Source of the DNA: JACCXG01 sp963750935
GTDB taxonomy: Bacteria; Acidobacteriota; Vicinamibacteria; Vicinamibacterales; 2-12-FULL-66-21
Assembly (NCBI GenBank): GCA_963750935.1
Contig: CAVVSR010000018.1
Span: 466,121-530,120 of the forward strand
Direction of reading: 5' to 3'
DNA: 64,000 bases
Notes under the pieces: model-generated
Seen by the model: only the letters and a program-made list of their open reading frames with translations
What the model was told of the DNA's origin: nothing
Databases searched by the model: none
Position numbers and translations under genes: made by a program
In this document: in pieces, positions 30,191 to 39,906 of the stretch
How positions within the stretch are numbered: the stretch's first letter is position 1
Layout of the letters: each line of letters opens with the position of its first letter

Positions 30191-31366
30191 ATGACACTGA
30201 TGTTGCGTGCATCATTCATGACCGCCGCGGTCGCCGCCCTGTCGCTGACGACGGCTTCAGGAACCGGGCATGCCCAGGAGCCGGGGGCTCGCCGCGGCGG
30301 GACAGGCATTTCCTCCCCGGAGGTGGCGCAGGACCGTCGTGTGACGTTCCGCCTGCGGGCGCCCGAGGCAAAGGCGGTGACGGTCTCGGGCGACTTCGGC
30401 AGCGACGTCGAGATGCGGAGGAGTGCGGACGGCGTCTGGAGCGTGACGATCGGTCCGCTGGACCCGGAGATGTACGTCTACTACTTCACCGTCGACGGGG
30501 TGCGGCTGCTCGATCCGAGCAACCCCGAGACGAAGATTGGCTACGTGACCAGCACGACGACCAGCCTGCTGACCGTCTCCGGGGACGCGCCCGCGTTCTA
30601 CGACGTGCAGGACGTGCCTCACGGAGAGATCCGGACGCTGCTCTACAGGTCGCGGTCGAATGGCACGACCCGTGAGCTGACCGTCTATGTGCCGCCGGGA
30701 TACGAGGAGGCGCGCAACCGGCGCTATCCCGTGCTCTACCTGCTGCACGGATTCGCCAACGACCATCATTCCTGGCATCGATACGGCCGGGCGAACGACA
30801 TTCTCGACAACCTGCTCGCGCAACGGAAGATCGAGCCGTTCCTGGTGGTGATGCCGCTGGGCTACGGAGGCGCGCACGTCAACGGCGACGGCACCGGCAT
30901 CGCGCCGAAAGGCGCGGGGACCTTCGGCGGCGACGCCGCGCTGTACGAGCGGGACCTGCTCGAGGACATCATCCCGATGATTGACAAGAAATACCGGACG
31001 AGCGCCGACCGCAGACACCGCGCGATCGTCGGCTTTTCGATGGGAGGCGGGCAGGCTGGGCGTTTCGGGCTTCGGCACCTCGACACGTTCAGTCAGGTCG
31101 GCATCATGAGCGCCGGTATGGCTGGCGGCGTGGATACGGAGCCATTGGCCACGCTCGCAGCCAATCCGTCCAAGTCAAACAAGCTGATCGATCTGTTATG
31201 GGTCGCCTGCGGCAAGGAGGACGGCGCGCTGAAGGGAGCGAAGACCCTGCATCAGGCGCTCGAGCAGGCCGGCATCGAGCACACTTATCTCGAAACCGAC
31301 GGCGCCCATCACTGGCGCGTCTGGCGGCGCTACCTGCGCGACCTGGCGCCGTTGCTGTTCAAGTAG
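30191..31366 (+). CDS. Secreted CE1-like esterase with an N-terminal CBM48/E-set domain
   Basis: AGGAG at 30181-30185 selects the ATG at 30191 (391 residues). The layout matches the gene before it: signal peptide (about 1-28), E-set domain (RVTFRLRAPEAKAVTVSGDF), then the hydrolase with ELTVYVPPGYEE, YPVLYLLHGFANDHHSW, nucleophile Ser 283 in VGFSMGGGQ and His in DGAHHWRVWRRYL. It lacks the low-complexity loop of its neighbour. The two probably arose by duplication and may split acetyl, feruloyl or glucuronoyl-type substrates; which one is not visible. Confidence 0.9.
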   Translation: MTLMLRASFMTAAVAALSLTTASGTGHAQEPGARRGGTGISSPEVAQDRRVTFRLRAPEAKAVTVSGDFGSDVEMRRSADGVWSVTIGPLDPEMYVYYFTVDGVRLLDPSNPETKIGYVTSTTTSLLTVSGDAPAFYDVQDVPHGEIRTLLYRSRSNGTTRELTVYVPPGYEEARNRRYPVLYLLHGFANDHHSWHRYGRANDILDNLLAQRKIEPFLVVMPLGYGGAHVNGDGTGIAPKGAGTFGGDAALYERDLLEDIIPMIDKKYRTSADRRHRAIVGFSMGGGQAGRFGLRHLDTFSQVGIMSAGMAGGVDTEPLATLAANPSKSNKLIDLLWVACGKEDGALKGAKTLHQALEQAGIEHTYLETDGAHHWRVWRRYLRDLAPLLFK

Positions 31367-31384
31367 ATATGCACTGGAGGAGCG

Positions 31385-31996
31385 ATGGAGTGGCGCAATG
31401 TGCTCTTGGTGATGGCGCTCGTCGTCAGCCAGACTGCGGAGTTGCCGCCGCCATTCCCGCGGCCAGGGACGACCTCACTTCTTGAAAACGACCAGGTTGC
31501 CGTGTGGAATGTCTCCTGGCTCAAGCAGCAGTATCCGCTGCACACGCATCGCTACGATCTGGTGGGCGTGTCGTACGCCGAGGGCGACCGCATCATCACG
31601 CAGGGGAATGGGCCCGGACGACTCGTCAACACCAAGGCCTGGGCGTTTCAGACGAACCGCGCCAATGTGACTCACGTGGAGGAAGGCGCGAGCGACCCGC
31701 CCATGCGTGCGGTGCTGATCGAGGTGAAGGCCGCCGCTCCTCGTCCCGCGACCGCGGAGCCAGCCGACGGCTTGCGCCAGGTGGCCGGAGCGCCCGCCTG
31801 GGAGAACAATCGAGCGGCGGCCTGGCTGGTGATGCCCGGTTCGTCCGCTCCGGCGCATCGCCACGTCGGCGACGCCGTGGAGCTCATCTTCGATGGATCG
31901 ACGACGCCGAAAACGGCGTTCGTGCCGGCCGGAACAGTCCACGCCGGCCCCACGCCAGCCGGCGACGCGCGGGCGTACATCTTCGAGATCAAGTAG
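31385..31996 (+). CDS. Secreted cupin-like protein
   Basis: The 203-residue protein begins 18 bases after the second esterase. A signal peptide-like N-terminus (MEWRNVLLVMALVVSQTAEL) precedes two cupin-like halves: the first with PLHTHRYDLVGVSY and the second with SSAPAHRHVGDAVELIF and TVHAGPTPAGDARAYI. The His residues in each half could bind a metal. It may be a sugar isomerase- or lyase-type cupin or a binding protein acting with the neighbouring enzymes. Confidence 0.75.
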   Translation: MEWRNVLLVMALVVSQTAELPPPFPRPGTTSLLENDQVAVWNVSWLKQQYPLHTHRYDLVGVSYAEGDRIITQGNGPGRLVNTKAWAFQTNRANVTHVEEGASDPPMRAVLIEVKAAAPRPATAEPADGLRQVAGAPAWENNRAAAWLVMPGSSAPAHRHVGDAVELIFDGSTTPKTAFVPAGTVHAGPTPAGDARAYIFEIK

Positions 31997-32005
31997 GGAG
32001 GAGCC

Positions 32006-33274
32006 ATGACGAAGTCGAGCACCGGGCGCCGTGCATTCCTGGCCAGCTGCGCGATGGCGGGCGCTGCCGCTGCCCGCCCTCTTTCCGCGCTGGGACAAGC
32101 CGTCGACAACGCGAAGCAGGCGTCGAGTCCCTCCGCGCTGCGCATCACCGACGTGAAGTGCGGCTACGTACGCGGCAGCCTGTTCGTAAAGATTCACACG
32201 AACCAGGGGATCTGGGGTTGCGGCGAAGCGGTCGATGCCATCCAGGGCACCTACCACATGGTCCTGGGCTTCGGGCAGCGCCTGCGTAACCAGAACCCGC
32301 TCAACGTGCATCGGCTCTTCGAGCAGATTCGCAAGGGTGGCGTCTTCGGCGGCGCGCAGTCCGGAGTGTTCATCGCAGTGCTGTCGGCCGTGGAAACGGC
32401 CCTATGGGACCTGGCCGGCAAGGCGCTGAACGTGCCGGTGTACCAGCTGCTCGGAGGGAAGTTCCGCGATCGCATTCGTGTGTATCTGGATACGGCGCTG
32501 TATCAGACCAAGCTGCCCACGCCGGAACAATTCGGCCAGGCTGCGAGCAAGGCCGCCAAGGACGGCTACACCGCCGTGAAGTTCGACCTGGATCAGGGGA
32601 ACGATCCCAACAAGCACGATCAGTTCAACTGGACAGCCAGCCCGGCCGAAATCCAGCGCATGGTGGATCAGATGACGGCGGCCCGGCAGGCCGTGGGCCC
32701 CAACGTCGACATCTGCGCCGACATGCACGCCCGTTACGACTATCCGACCGGGCAGCAGGTGGCCAAGCGGATGGAGCCGCTGAACCTGATGTGGCTGGAA
32801 GAGCCCGTGCCCGCCGAGAACGTCGACGCCTACAAGCTCATTGCCCAGGAAACCAGCACGCCAATCTGCGCCGGCGAGAACATCTTCCTGGCGCACGGCT
32901 TCCGGCGCTTGCTGGAGATGGGCGGTGTGGACATCGTGATGCCCGACCTCCAGAAGGCCGGCGGCCTTGGCGAAGGGCAGCGGATCGCCAACCTCGCGAA
33001 CCTCTACTACGTGCCGTTTGCGCCGCACATGGTGGCGTCGTTCCTCGGCGCCATGGCGTCCTGCCACGTCTGTGCCTCGGTCCCGAACTTCATGATCCTG
33101 GAGTGGCAGACCTACTTCGACACGAACCCCATGTACAAGGACATGGTGACCTACGACGGGCCGCAGGTCGAGAAGGGGTCCATCAGGGTTTCGGAGAAGC
33201 CGGGGATTGGCGTCGAGATCAACGAAGAAGGCATGCGGAAGTACGCCACGCCGAACGTGCCGTTCTTCGCGTAG
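32006..33274 (+). CDS. Enolase-superfamily dehydratase-like enzyme (galactonate/mannonate dehydratase type), exported
   Basis: The 422-residue protein has an N-terminal Tat-like signal (TGRRAFLASCAMAGAAAARP). The barrel carries metal ligands Asp 239 (CADMHARYDY, with His 241 as likely acid), Glu 265 (LEEPVP) and Glu 291 (CAGENIF), plus His 341 (FAPHMVASF) and Lys 192 (VKFDLD). These positions fit the DgoD/mannonate dehydratase group. It is the fourth gene of the esterase-cupin cluster and ends at a strong hairpin. It probably processes an aldonate or uronate released by the esterases; export would place this step outside the cytoplasm. Confidence 0.88.
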   Translation: MTKSSTGRRAFLASCAMAGAAAARPLSALGQAVDNAKQASSPSALRITDVKCGYVRGSLFVKIHTNQGIWGCGEAVDAIQGTYHMVLGFGQRLRNQNPLNVHRLFEQIRKGGVFGGAQSGVFIAVLSAVETALWDLAGKALNVPVYQLLGGKFRDRIRVYLDTALYQTKLPTPEQFGQAASKAAKDGYTAVKFDLDQGNDPNKHDQFNWTASPAEIQRMVDQMTAARQAVGPNVDICADMHARYDYPTGQQVAKRMEPLNLMWLEEPVPAENVDAYKLIAQETSTPICAGENIFLAHGFRRLLEMGGVDIVMPDLQKAGGLGEGQRIANLANLYYVPFAPHMVASFLGAMASCHVCASVPNFMILEWQTYFDTNPMYKDMVTYDGPQVEKGSIRVSEKPGIGVEINEEGMRKYATPNVPFFA

Positions 33275-33317
33275 TACAGGGCACCGTCGGCCCGCACGCC
33301 ACGCCGCTCCGATCGAG

Positions 33318-33347
33318 GGATGCCGGGTTCCGACGAACCCGGCATCC
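33318..33347. terminator. Bidirectional hairpin between convergent genes
   Basis: A perfect 13-bp stem (33318-33330 with 33335-33347) closed by CGAC lies between the dehydratase-like gene and the convergent TonB receptor gene. No U-tract is visible. Position and strength fit a shared terminator. Confidence 0.65.
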
Positions 33348-33357
33348 GGTCACCACA

Positions 33358-36300
33358 CTAGAACCGGTACGTGAGGTTGAAGGTGAGGAACCTCATGACG
33401 TTGTTGTTCACCGCCCGGACCTGCCCGAAGTTCGTGCTCGTCGGGTTCATTTCCGGATTGGCGTAGTGCTGGCGGTTGAGCAGGTTCTGGACGTCCAGGC
33501 GGAACTGGAACGTCCGGTTGCTGCCCAGCCGGAACGTGCGCGCAAAGCTCGCGTTCAAGTACGACAGGTCGAACCCGCGAACGCCGTCGACGCGGAACGG
33601 GAACGTCCGCTTCTGGAAGCCCGCCGGCTGATCGGCGGTATCCCGCTCGAACCCGGCGTCGATGTTGAACCAGGTCTTCGTCGGATCGAACGTCCCGTCG
33701 GGCTGCAGCGCGATTTCGGGCTTGTCCTTCTTGATGTCGTCCAGGTTGCCGTTGAAGAAGAGGTTGTTCCAATTGAGCAGGATGCCCGGCTGGTACTCGA
33801 ACGTGCCGCCGACCTGCCACCCACCTGCGATGGCGGCGAGCCATCCGCGCTCGTTCAGGAACGGCTTTCCAGGGCCGAACGGCAGCTCGTACACCCCAAC
33901 CGCGGTGATCCGCCATGGTCGGCCGTTGTTGTTCGTCTGCCACAAGGTCGGCGCCCGGTCGAACTCCTCCACCGTCCGGTTCTCGGTCACCCGGTTCATC
34001 GAGAAGGCGGCGTTGCCGGAGAGGCCGCCGGCAAAGCGCTTGGTCAGGACGACGTCGAAGGAGTGTGACTTGATCACGCCCAGCGGCTGGTCGTTGGAGA
34101 ACAGCCCGTTCATGTGCGGAAAGGACCGCAGCAGCCGGTTGCGCTGGATCGTCGTCGACGTGAAGGTCGTCGACCCGAGCAGCCGCTGGTAGAGAAGCGG
34201 GTCGGACGTCTGGAGCGAGCTGAAGTTCCCGATGTAGAACGGGTTCGGCACGTTCTGCGTGAGGTAGTCGTTCGCGGAGGTGTCGCGGACGTTGGCGCTG
34301 CTCCAGGTACTGCTCCGGCAGGTAATCCTGACGGATGGAGATGCCCTGCCGATCGCCGTACGAACCGGAGTATGCGAGCTCGATCGCGGTCGTCGCGTTG
34401 AGCTCGCGCTGCCAGCCCGCGCGCCAGCGCTGCACGCGCGAGTGCACGCGGTCGGCGTTTTCAGCCGTGAAGCCCCTGCCCAGCATGTTGTCGGCGCCGA
34501 GCTCGTTCCCGGGCACGAGCTCGTATCGGCTGCCGGTGGCGCGCACCGGGAAGGGATCCGCCAGCGGCAGGACACCGTTCCTGGGATCGCCCAGCGCGAA
34601 GTTCAGACCGAAGTCGCTGCTAAGAGGGTTGCTGGTGGTGACATTGAAGCCGTCCTGGTTGGGCGTCCAGTCCCGGGCGTTGAGCGTGTCGTAGTAGACG
34701 CCATACCCGCCCTTGAAGACGCTCCGCTGTCCCAGCCTGTAGGCGAGCGAGAAGCGCGGCATCCACAGCGCTTCGGGCTTCCACGTCCGATCGTCGTAGC
34801 CCGGCGTGCCCGCGTAGACGGACCCACCCTGGACCTTGAACTGGCTGGCGGGCACTTCGGGGAGAGGGTTGGCCGCGTAAGCAGCCTGTGCCGCGGCCGC
34901 GATCGTCACCGCGGCACTCGGATCGAACCACAGCATCGCCCGGTCCTGCTGCTCCTTGATGCCGTTCTCGTATTCGAAGCGCAGCCCCATATTGAGCGTC
35001 AGCCGCTCGTTCACACGCCACGAGTCCTGTGCGTACATCCCGAAGTAGTTGTTGCGGACGTCGAACCCCTGGTTGTCGCCGATCGAGACCGTGGTCGGCA
35101 TGCCCAGCATGAACGCAGCCAGGCTCAGGCCGACTTGCTGCGCCGGAAACACGTTAGTCGTATCGGCCGCGCGTGTGTAGGTGTTGTCGTAGGTGAACGT
35201 CCCCATGTTCCCCGCGCCGTCGCGGTTGGTGCGCTGGGCCGACTGCACGTCCGCGCCGCCCCGCCAGGTGTGCGACCCGCGCGTGCTCGTCAGGTTCGAC
35301 TGCGCCTGATAGGTCGTGACCCAGATGCCGCCGTCGACGACGCCTCCCATGCCCTGATAGTTCTGGGTTCCGGCAGGGGCCGCGAAGGTTATCTGGGGCA
35401 GGATGCACTCGAAGCGCGCCAGGCAGAACTCGTCCATGTACGCCGGCAGGCCCACCGACGTCGGCGTGTAGTTGACCAGGTTCTTGCGCGTGTCGCGCTG
35501 GTGGGCCCGGTTCCCCGAGATTTGCGTGTCGATCACGGTGGTGCTGCTGAGCACCTTGGTCCAGGTGCCGGTGGCCGACCAGCTGAATCGCGCACGGGCG
35601 ACGTCGTGCAGCCCCCGGAACTCCGGGTCGGGTGAGTCGTAGGTCCAGTCGACCAGCGACGACTCCTCGAACGTGTTGCCGTTGAACCGGAGGAAGAATC
35701 GGGAGCTCGCCGAGTGATTCCAGTCAAGGCGGAAGCTGCCCTGCATGTTGTGGGGCTGGTCGGGTTCGGCCGCCCGGTAGTAGTTGTTCACCGGCTGCTG
35801 CGTCGGCGAGAGGAAGTTCTGGTTCGGCGCCGGCACCATCCGCTGGTAGAGCCCGAAGGCCGGGTTCTTGTAGGAGCCGTCGGAGTTCATGAACCGGCTT
35901 TTCGGGATGATGTTCCCCGGGAACGGGTCGCGAATGACGCGCCCAGGACGAAGCGGATCCGGCCGCGTCGTGAGCGGGTCGAAGATCTGGTACTGATGAT
36001 GGCCCGCCGGCGTGGTGGCCCCGGCGCCAGACGGCAGCAGCAGCAGATCGGAGAAATCACCCTGGAGATGCTTCGCGTTAGCGGGCACGGTGGACGTGCC
36101 GGCGAGGCGTCCGGGCGCCGAGTCGTTCGACATCGAGTAATTGGCGAAAAAGAACACCTTGTTGCGCCCGTCGAGGACTTTCGGGATGACGACCGGGCCA
36201 CCCAGCGTGAAGGCGCCGATGTGCTCGCGGCCCGAGCGCCACGCATCTTCCTGCCGCGGATCCTGTTTGAACGTGACCTTCTGCTGCAGGTTGGGCGCGT

Positions 36301-37108
36301 TCATCTCGTTGTTCCAGTGCGTGTAGTTACCCGAGCCGCGCAGCACGTTCGTGCCGGCCCGCGTCATCATCGAGATGGTGAGCCCGGTGCCGTGTCCCTG
36401 GGACGCATCGAAGGCCGACGTCTCGATGCGCATCTCCTCGATCTGGTCGGCGTTCGGCGAACTGGCGATGCGGCGGCCGAAGCCATTGTTCGCGGCGCCG
36501 TCAATCGTGTAGTTGTTGCCGGTGTTGCGGCTGTCGAAGCCGCTGCCGGTGCCGACCTGGCCGCCTGCGGCATTCGTCGTGCCTTCCATGTAGCCCTGGA
36601 AGACGTTCTGCACCTCGACCTCGGCCGGGGCGACGCCCACCGTCAGGCGCGACAGCATGATCGGCATGTTCGAGAAGATCGGCAGCGACTCGATCGACCG
36701 CCGGTCGAAGTTCTGGCCTGAGGAGACGGTGCTCGTGTCGAGCAGCGGCGACACGGCGGATACCGTGACCTCTTCGGTGAGCGAGCCGACCTCCATGGTC
36801 ATCGACAGGGTCACGTGCTGGCCGACGGCAAGCACGAGGTTGCTCTGCTTCGCGGGCTTGAATCCCTGCACCCTCACGGTCACTTCGTAGTTGCCGGGAT
36901 TCAGCAGCCGGGCCTCGAAGTAGCCGGATCCGTTGGTGACGAGGTTCTGGCTGACCAGTGTGTCGACGTTCAGGATTTCCACGGCCGCGCCGGGAATCAC
37001 GGCCTGGCTGTCTCGAACCGTGCCGGAGATGTGGCCGCGAGTTTCCTGTGCGGCGGTGTCGAGCGAGAGGAGGATCGCGAGGAGAGAGACCCACAACGTG
37101 CGTCGCAT
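33358..37108 (-). pseudogene. Oar-like TonB-dependent receptor of the carbohydrate locus, one frameshift
   Basis: The ATG at 37108 has AGGAG six bases upstream; the composite is about 1249 residues. It shows a signal peptide, a carboxypeptidase-regulatory-like domain (GHISGTVRDSQAVIPGAAVE), a plug (about 120-235) and a TonB barrel ending in FLTFNLTYRF. One extra base at 34306-34307 (GG) splits it after RQDYLPEQY; removing it gives WSSANVRDTSANDY. Everything else is intact, so a sequencing error is likely. A LacI-type operator lies about 107 bases upstream. It is the probable importer for the esterase/dehydratase locus. Confidence 0.9.
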
Positions 37109-37214
37109 ACGGTGCTCCTTCGGACTTACGCCCAGATTTGAACCGCGGTGACCGGGGTGGCAACGACCTGAATCGATAATCGAGCGGCAAGAAGCTAACA
37201 CGAAATACCCCAAT

Positions 37215-37230
37215 ATGGAACCGTTTCCAT
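37215..37230. promoter_or_regulatory. LacI-family-type operator upstream of the TonB receptor
   Basis: ATGGAACCGTTTCCAT has 6-bp inverted arms and a central CG. Its reverse complement core, TGGAAACGGTTCCA, matches the site at 28789-28802 in 13 of 14 positions. It lies about 107 bases upstream of the receptor start codon. Confidence 0.6.
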
Positions 37231-37370
37231 AGGGGTCACCCGGAACGAGCGTAAGCCAGGAAGAAAGGACTCCAGGTGTTGCGCGCTTTCACTCGGTGCT
37301 GGCGCACGCGGGCGCGCGGGTGCAGCTCCCGCTGACGTCTGAGATCTGATGACGTGTACGGCTGCGACGG

Positions 37371-37754
37371 TTACTTAGCGCGCCCCATGTCAACCTTCAC
37401 CGTGGCCGTCTGCCCCTTGAACTCGAGCACCATGTCGCCCTGCAGACGTTCCTTGACGAGCGTCAGCGTGGACTTTCTCAATGGGCCGTCCGGCTGCTGG
37501 ACCTGGAACGTGACCTTGGTGCCGTCGACGGCGCCGTTCTCGATCGGCCACTGTCGTTCGGGAGTGGGCCCGGCGGTGCCGGTGAGCACTTTGCCTTTCT
37601 GGGTCAGGTCAAACAGGAAGTCGATTGACTGGGTTCGGCCGTCGGGCGCCGTGCGGGTCAGCGTTCCGGTCCACTTGCCCGTCAGGTCCGTCTTTTGCGC
37701 CTGGACCGGCGACATCGTCAGCAGGAAGATCGTGATTGCGGCGAGAGTTTTCAT
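37371..37754 (-). CDS. Small secreted lipocalin-like protein
   Basis: The 127-residue protein has a signal peptide (about 1-19, ending VQAQ) and a beta-rich body with DLTGKWTGTLTRTAPDGRT, FDLTQKGKVLTGTAGP and DMVLEFKGQTATVKVDMGRAK. The GKWxGxL start and eight-strand look resemble small lipocalin-like proteins common in Acidobacteriota. A degenerate copy of its 3' end lies at 42355-42455. The ligand is unknown. Confidence 0.75.
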   Translation of the reverse strand: MKTLAAITIFLLTMSPVQAQKTDLTGKWTGTLTRTAPDGRTQSIDFLFDLTQKGKVLTGTAGPTPERQWPIENGAVDGTKVTFQVQQPDGPLRKSTLTLVKERLQGDMVLEFKGQTATVKVDMGRAK

Positions 37755-37840
37755 AGTCAGTCTGGATACGGTGGAGGCAGAGAAAAGTTCGCCCCCCTCA
37801 CCTCATCGGTATCGAGCAGGACGGTCGTATCCTGAGAGTT

Positions 37841-39250
37841 GTGAACAGGCCGAATCGCTGGGCTTCGGCGGGGATCGTGGCAGCAGTCGCCATCGGGGCG
37901 ATCGTGGCGATTGTCGCGATCGCTCGCGATGACAACCACCTTCAAGTGCAGACCGCGGAGGTCACGAGCGGTCCGATTGCGCGCCGAGTCATGGTCAGTG
38001 GAACGCTCGAGCCCGCCCGGATGGTGGAGGTGAGCTCGCAGGTGTCCGGCACGATCGCATCGTTGCCGGTCGACTTCTCCTCGCCCGTCAAGGCTGGCCA
38101 GGTGATCGCGCGGCTCGATCCCGCCTTGTTCGAGACGCGTCTTGCCGAAGCCGAAGCCGGACTCGCTCGAGCGCGAGCCGAGCATGCCGGTCGTCTGGCG
38201 ACCCTGGACGACGCCCGCAGGAAGCTGGAGGACGCGCAGGCGCTGGCCGGCGACCAGCAGCTGGCGCGGGCCGAGCTCGATCTCGCGCGTACGGCCATGC
38301 TGCAGGTTTCGGCCGACGTGAAAGGCGCCGACGCCGGCATCGCCGCCGCGAGAGCCATGGTCACTGAGGCGCGCGTGCGCCTGGATCGCACCATCATTCG
38401 ATCGCCCATCGACGGCGTCGTCATCGGCCGTCACGTGGACGTGGGCCAGACGGTTGCCGCCTCGGTGCAGGCGCCGGTCCTCTTCACGATCGGCGACCTG
38501 CGGCGCATGCGGCTCTTTGCCGAGGTTCCGGAGGGAGAGGTTGGCGGCGTGCAGCGCGGATCGCAGGTCAGCTTCGACATCGAGTCGACCGGCGGACGCG
38601 CCGTCACGGGCACCGTCGCAGAGGTACGTCTTGCGCCGCAGGTCGCGCCGGCGACCGCCACCAACGCGGGCGCGGCTTCGACCCCGGCGCCGGCAGGCAC
38701 GTCGAGCCCGACTCCTGTTGCAACCAGCGGGACCACGCCCGCCGCCGGTACACCGGCCGCAGGCACCGCGGCACCGACGGGCGGTGAGGCCGCGTCGTCT
38801 TCATCCGCGACCCGCGCGACGCCGACGACATCCACTCAGCAGACAGCTGCCTCGATGGGTGTCGTGACGTATATCGCGGTGATCGACGTGGACGCGGCGA
38901 GCCAGGACATCCCGCCTGGCAGTACTGCAATCGTGACCCTGGCCGGTTCCGAGCGGAAACAGGCCGTGCGTATCCCGAACAATTCCCTCACATTCGCCCC
39001 GCCGGCCGCCTCGTTTGCCGCCGTGGATCAGGAGCCGCCGGTTCTCAGCCGGCCGGAGAACGACTCGAGAAAGCGCCCGAGCACGCGGAAGGGTCACGTC
39101 TGGAAGTACGAGAACAACCGGTTCGTACCGATCCCCGTGGAAACGGGGATCGCGGATGACTCGTGGACCGAACTGGTGTCCGGCGACGTTCGGCCTGGAG
39201 ATCGTCTGGTCACGGCTGCCGCTCCACTCGGGCGCGGCCGGCCGCGGTGA
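37841..39250 (+). CDS. HlyD/RND-type periplasmic adaptor with a Thr/Ala/Pro-rich insertion
   Basis: A GTG starts this 469-residue protein with an N-terminal membrane anchor (about 9-28). The lipoyl and hairpin domains are visible: VMVSGTLEPARMVEVSSQVS, a long coiled coil (LAEAEAGLARARAEHAGRLA...), RTIIRSPIDGVVIGRHVDVG and beta-barrel sequence RMRLFAEVPEGEVGGV. Residues about 266-342 are a low-complexity Thr/Ala/Pro/Ser insertion before the last beta domain. Such adaptors normally partner a MacB or RND pump encoded beside them; none is next to it, so it is an orphan here. Confidence 0.88.
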   Translation: MNRPNRWASAGIVAAVAIGAIVAIVAIARDDNHLQVQTAEVTSGPIARRVMVSGTLEPARMVEVSSQVSGTIASLPVDFSSPVKAGQVIARLDPALFETRLAEAEAGLARARAEHAGRLATLDDARRKLEDAQALAGDQQLARAELDLARTAMLQVSADVKGADAGIAAARAMVTEARVRLDRTIIRSPIDGVVIGRHVDVGQTVAASVQAPVLFTIGDLRRMRLFAEVPEGEVGGVQRGSQVSFDIESTGGRAVTGTVAEVRLAPQVAPATATNAGAASTPAPAGTSSPTPVATSGTTPAAGTPAAGTAAPTGGEAASSSSATRATPTTSTQQTAASMGVVTYIAVIDVDAASQDIPPGSTAIVTLAGSERKQAVRIPNNSLTFAPPAASFAAVDQEPPVLSRPENDSRKRPSTRKGHVWKYENNRFVPIPVETGIADDSWTELVSGDVRPGDRLVTAAAPLGRGRPR

Positions 39251-39293
39251 ATGGCGCCTCCCTCTCTCAGTTTCCCGATCAACAAGTGGTGGG

Positions 39294-39746
39294 CTACTTC
39301 GAATACCTGTAAGTCTGTGGATTCTGAACGGCCCCGGTCGCTTCGATCGTCTGCGTCACCTGGATGACGAGGGTGGCCCCTTCCAGGCGCGTCACATTCG
39401 TCAGCACGAACGGCGGAGCGCCGTTCCGTACCGGCGTGCGCGTCACCAACGAATCCCCGTCCCACGTGGTGGTCGACACCTGAACGTACTCCATCGGAGG
39501 GTTCGCCTGCTTGATGACGTTCTTGCTTTCGGAACCGTCGAGTTTCTGGACCCAGCGAACCACGCCAGCTGGGGACCGGGTCTCCACTGTGAGCGTGTCG
39601 GCGGTCTGCGAGATGGTCATGGTCTCGACCGCTTCACCGGGCGCGCTGGGGATCTTTGTCCACGTGCCGGAGAAGTCGGGCTTCGTCTGCTCCAGTCCGG
39701 CCGCGAGCGTGAGACTCAGAAGGAGCGGCGCGACAACCAGCGTCAT
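39294..39746 (-). CDS. Small secreted lipocalin-like protein
   Basis: GGAGG six bases upstream fixes the start at 39746 (150 residues). The signal peptide (MTLVVAPLLLSLTLAAGLEQ) precedes a beta-rich domain with PDFSGTWTKIPSAPGEAVET, LTVETRSPAGVVRWVQKLDG and TLVIQVTQTIEATG. The DFSGTW start is typical of a family of small secreted beta-barrel proteins abundant in Acidobacteriota. It has no Cys or catalytic pattern. The gene converges on the HlyD gene (44-base gap). Role unknown. Confidence 0.75.
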   Translation of the reverse strand: MTLVVAPLLLSLTLAAGLEQTKPDFSGTWTKIPSAPGEAVETMTISQTADTLTVETRSPAGVVRWVQKLDGSESKNVIKQANPPMEYVQVSTTTWDGDSLVTRTPVRNGAPPFVLTNVTRLEGATLVIQVTQTIEATGAVQNPQTYRYSK

Positions 39747-39906
39747 GGTGTACCTCCGTCCCATATCTTACGTGCCGCGCAGAATCGACGGACGCGGATC
39801 CCCTGCTCGCGTTCTTTGTGAATGAACGAAAGGAATGCGTCCGCTATGACGAATTGTGCGGGCGGAGGGACGCGCGGCCGAAGTATCGTTGCTCCCGGCG
39901 GTTCTG

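Noticed and set aside
28768..30309. 513-codon open frame on the minus strand opposite the first esterase
   Set aside because: Antisense shadow; the esterase has signal peptide, catalytic motifs and ribosome binding site.
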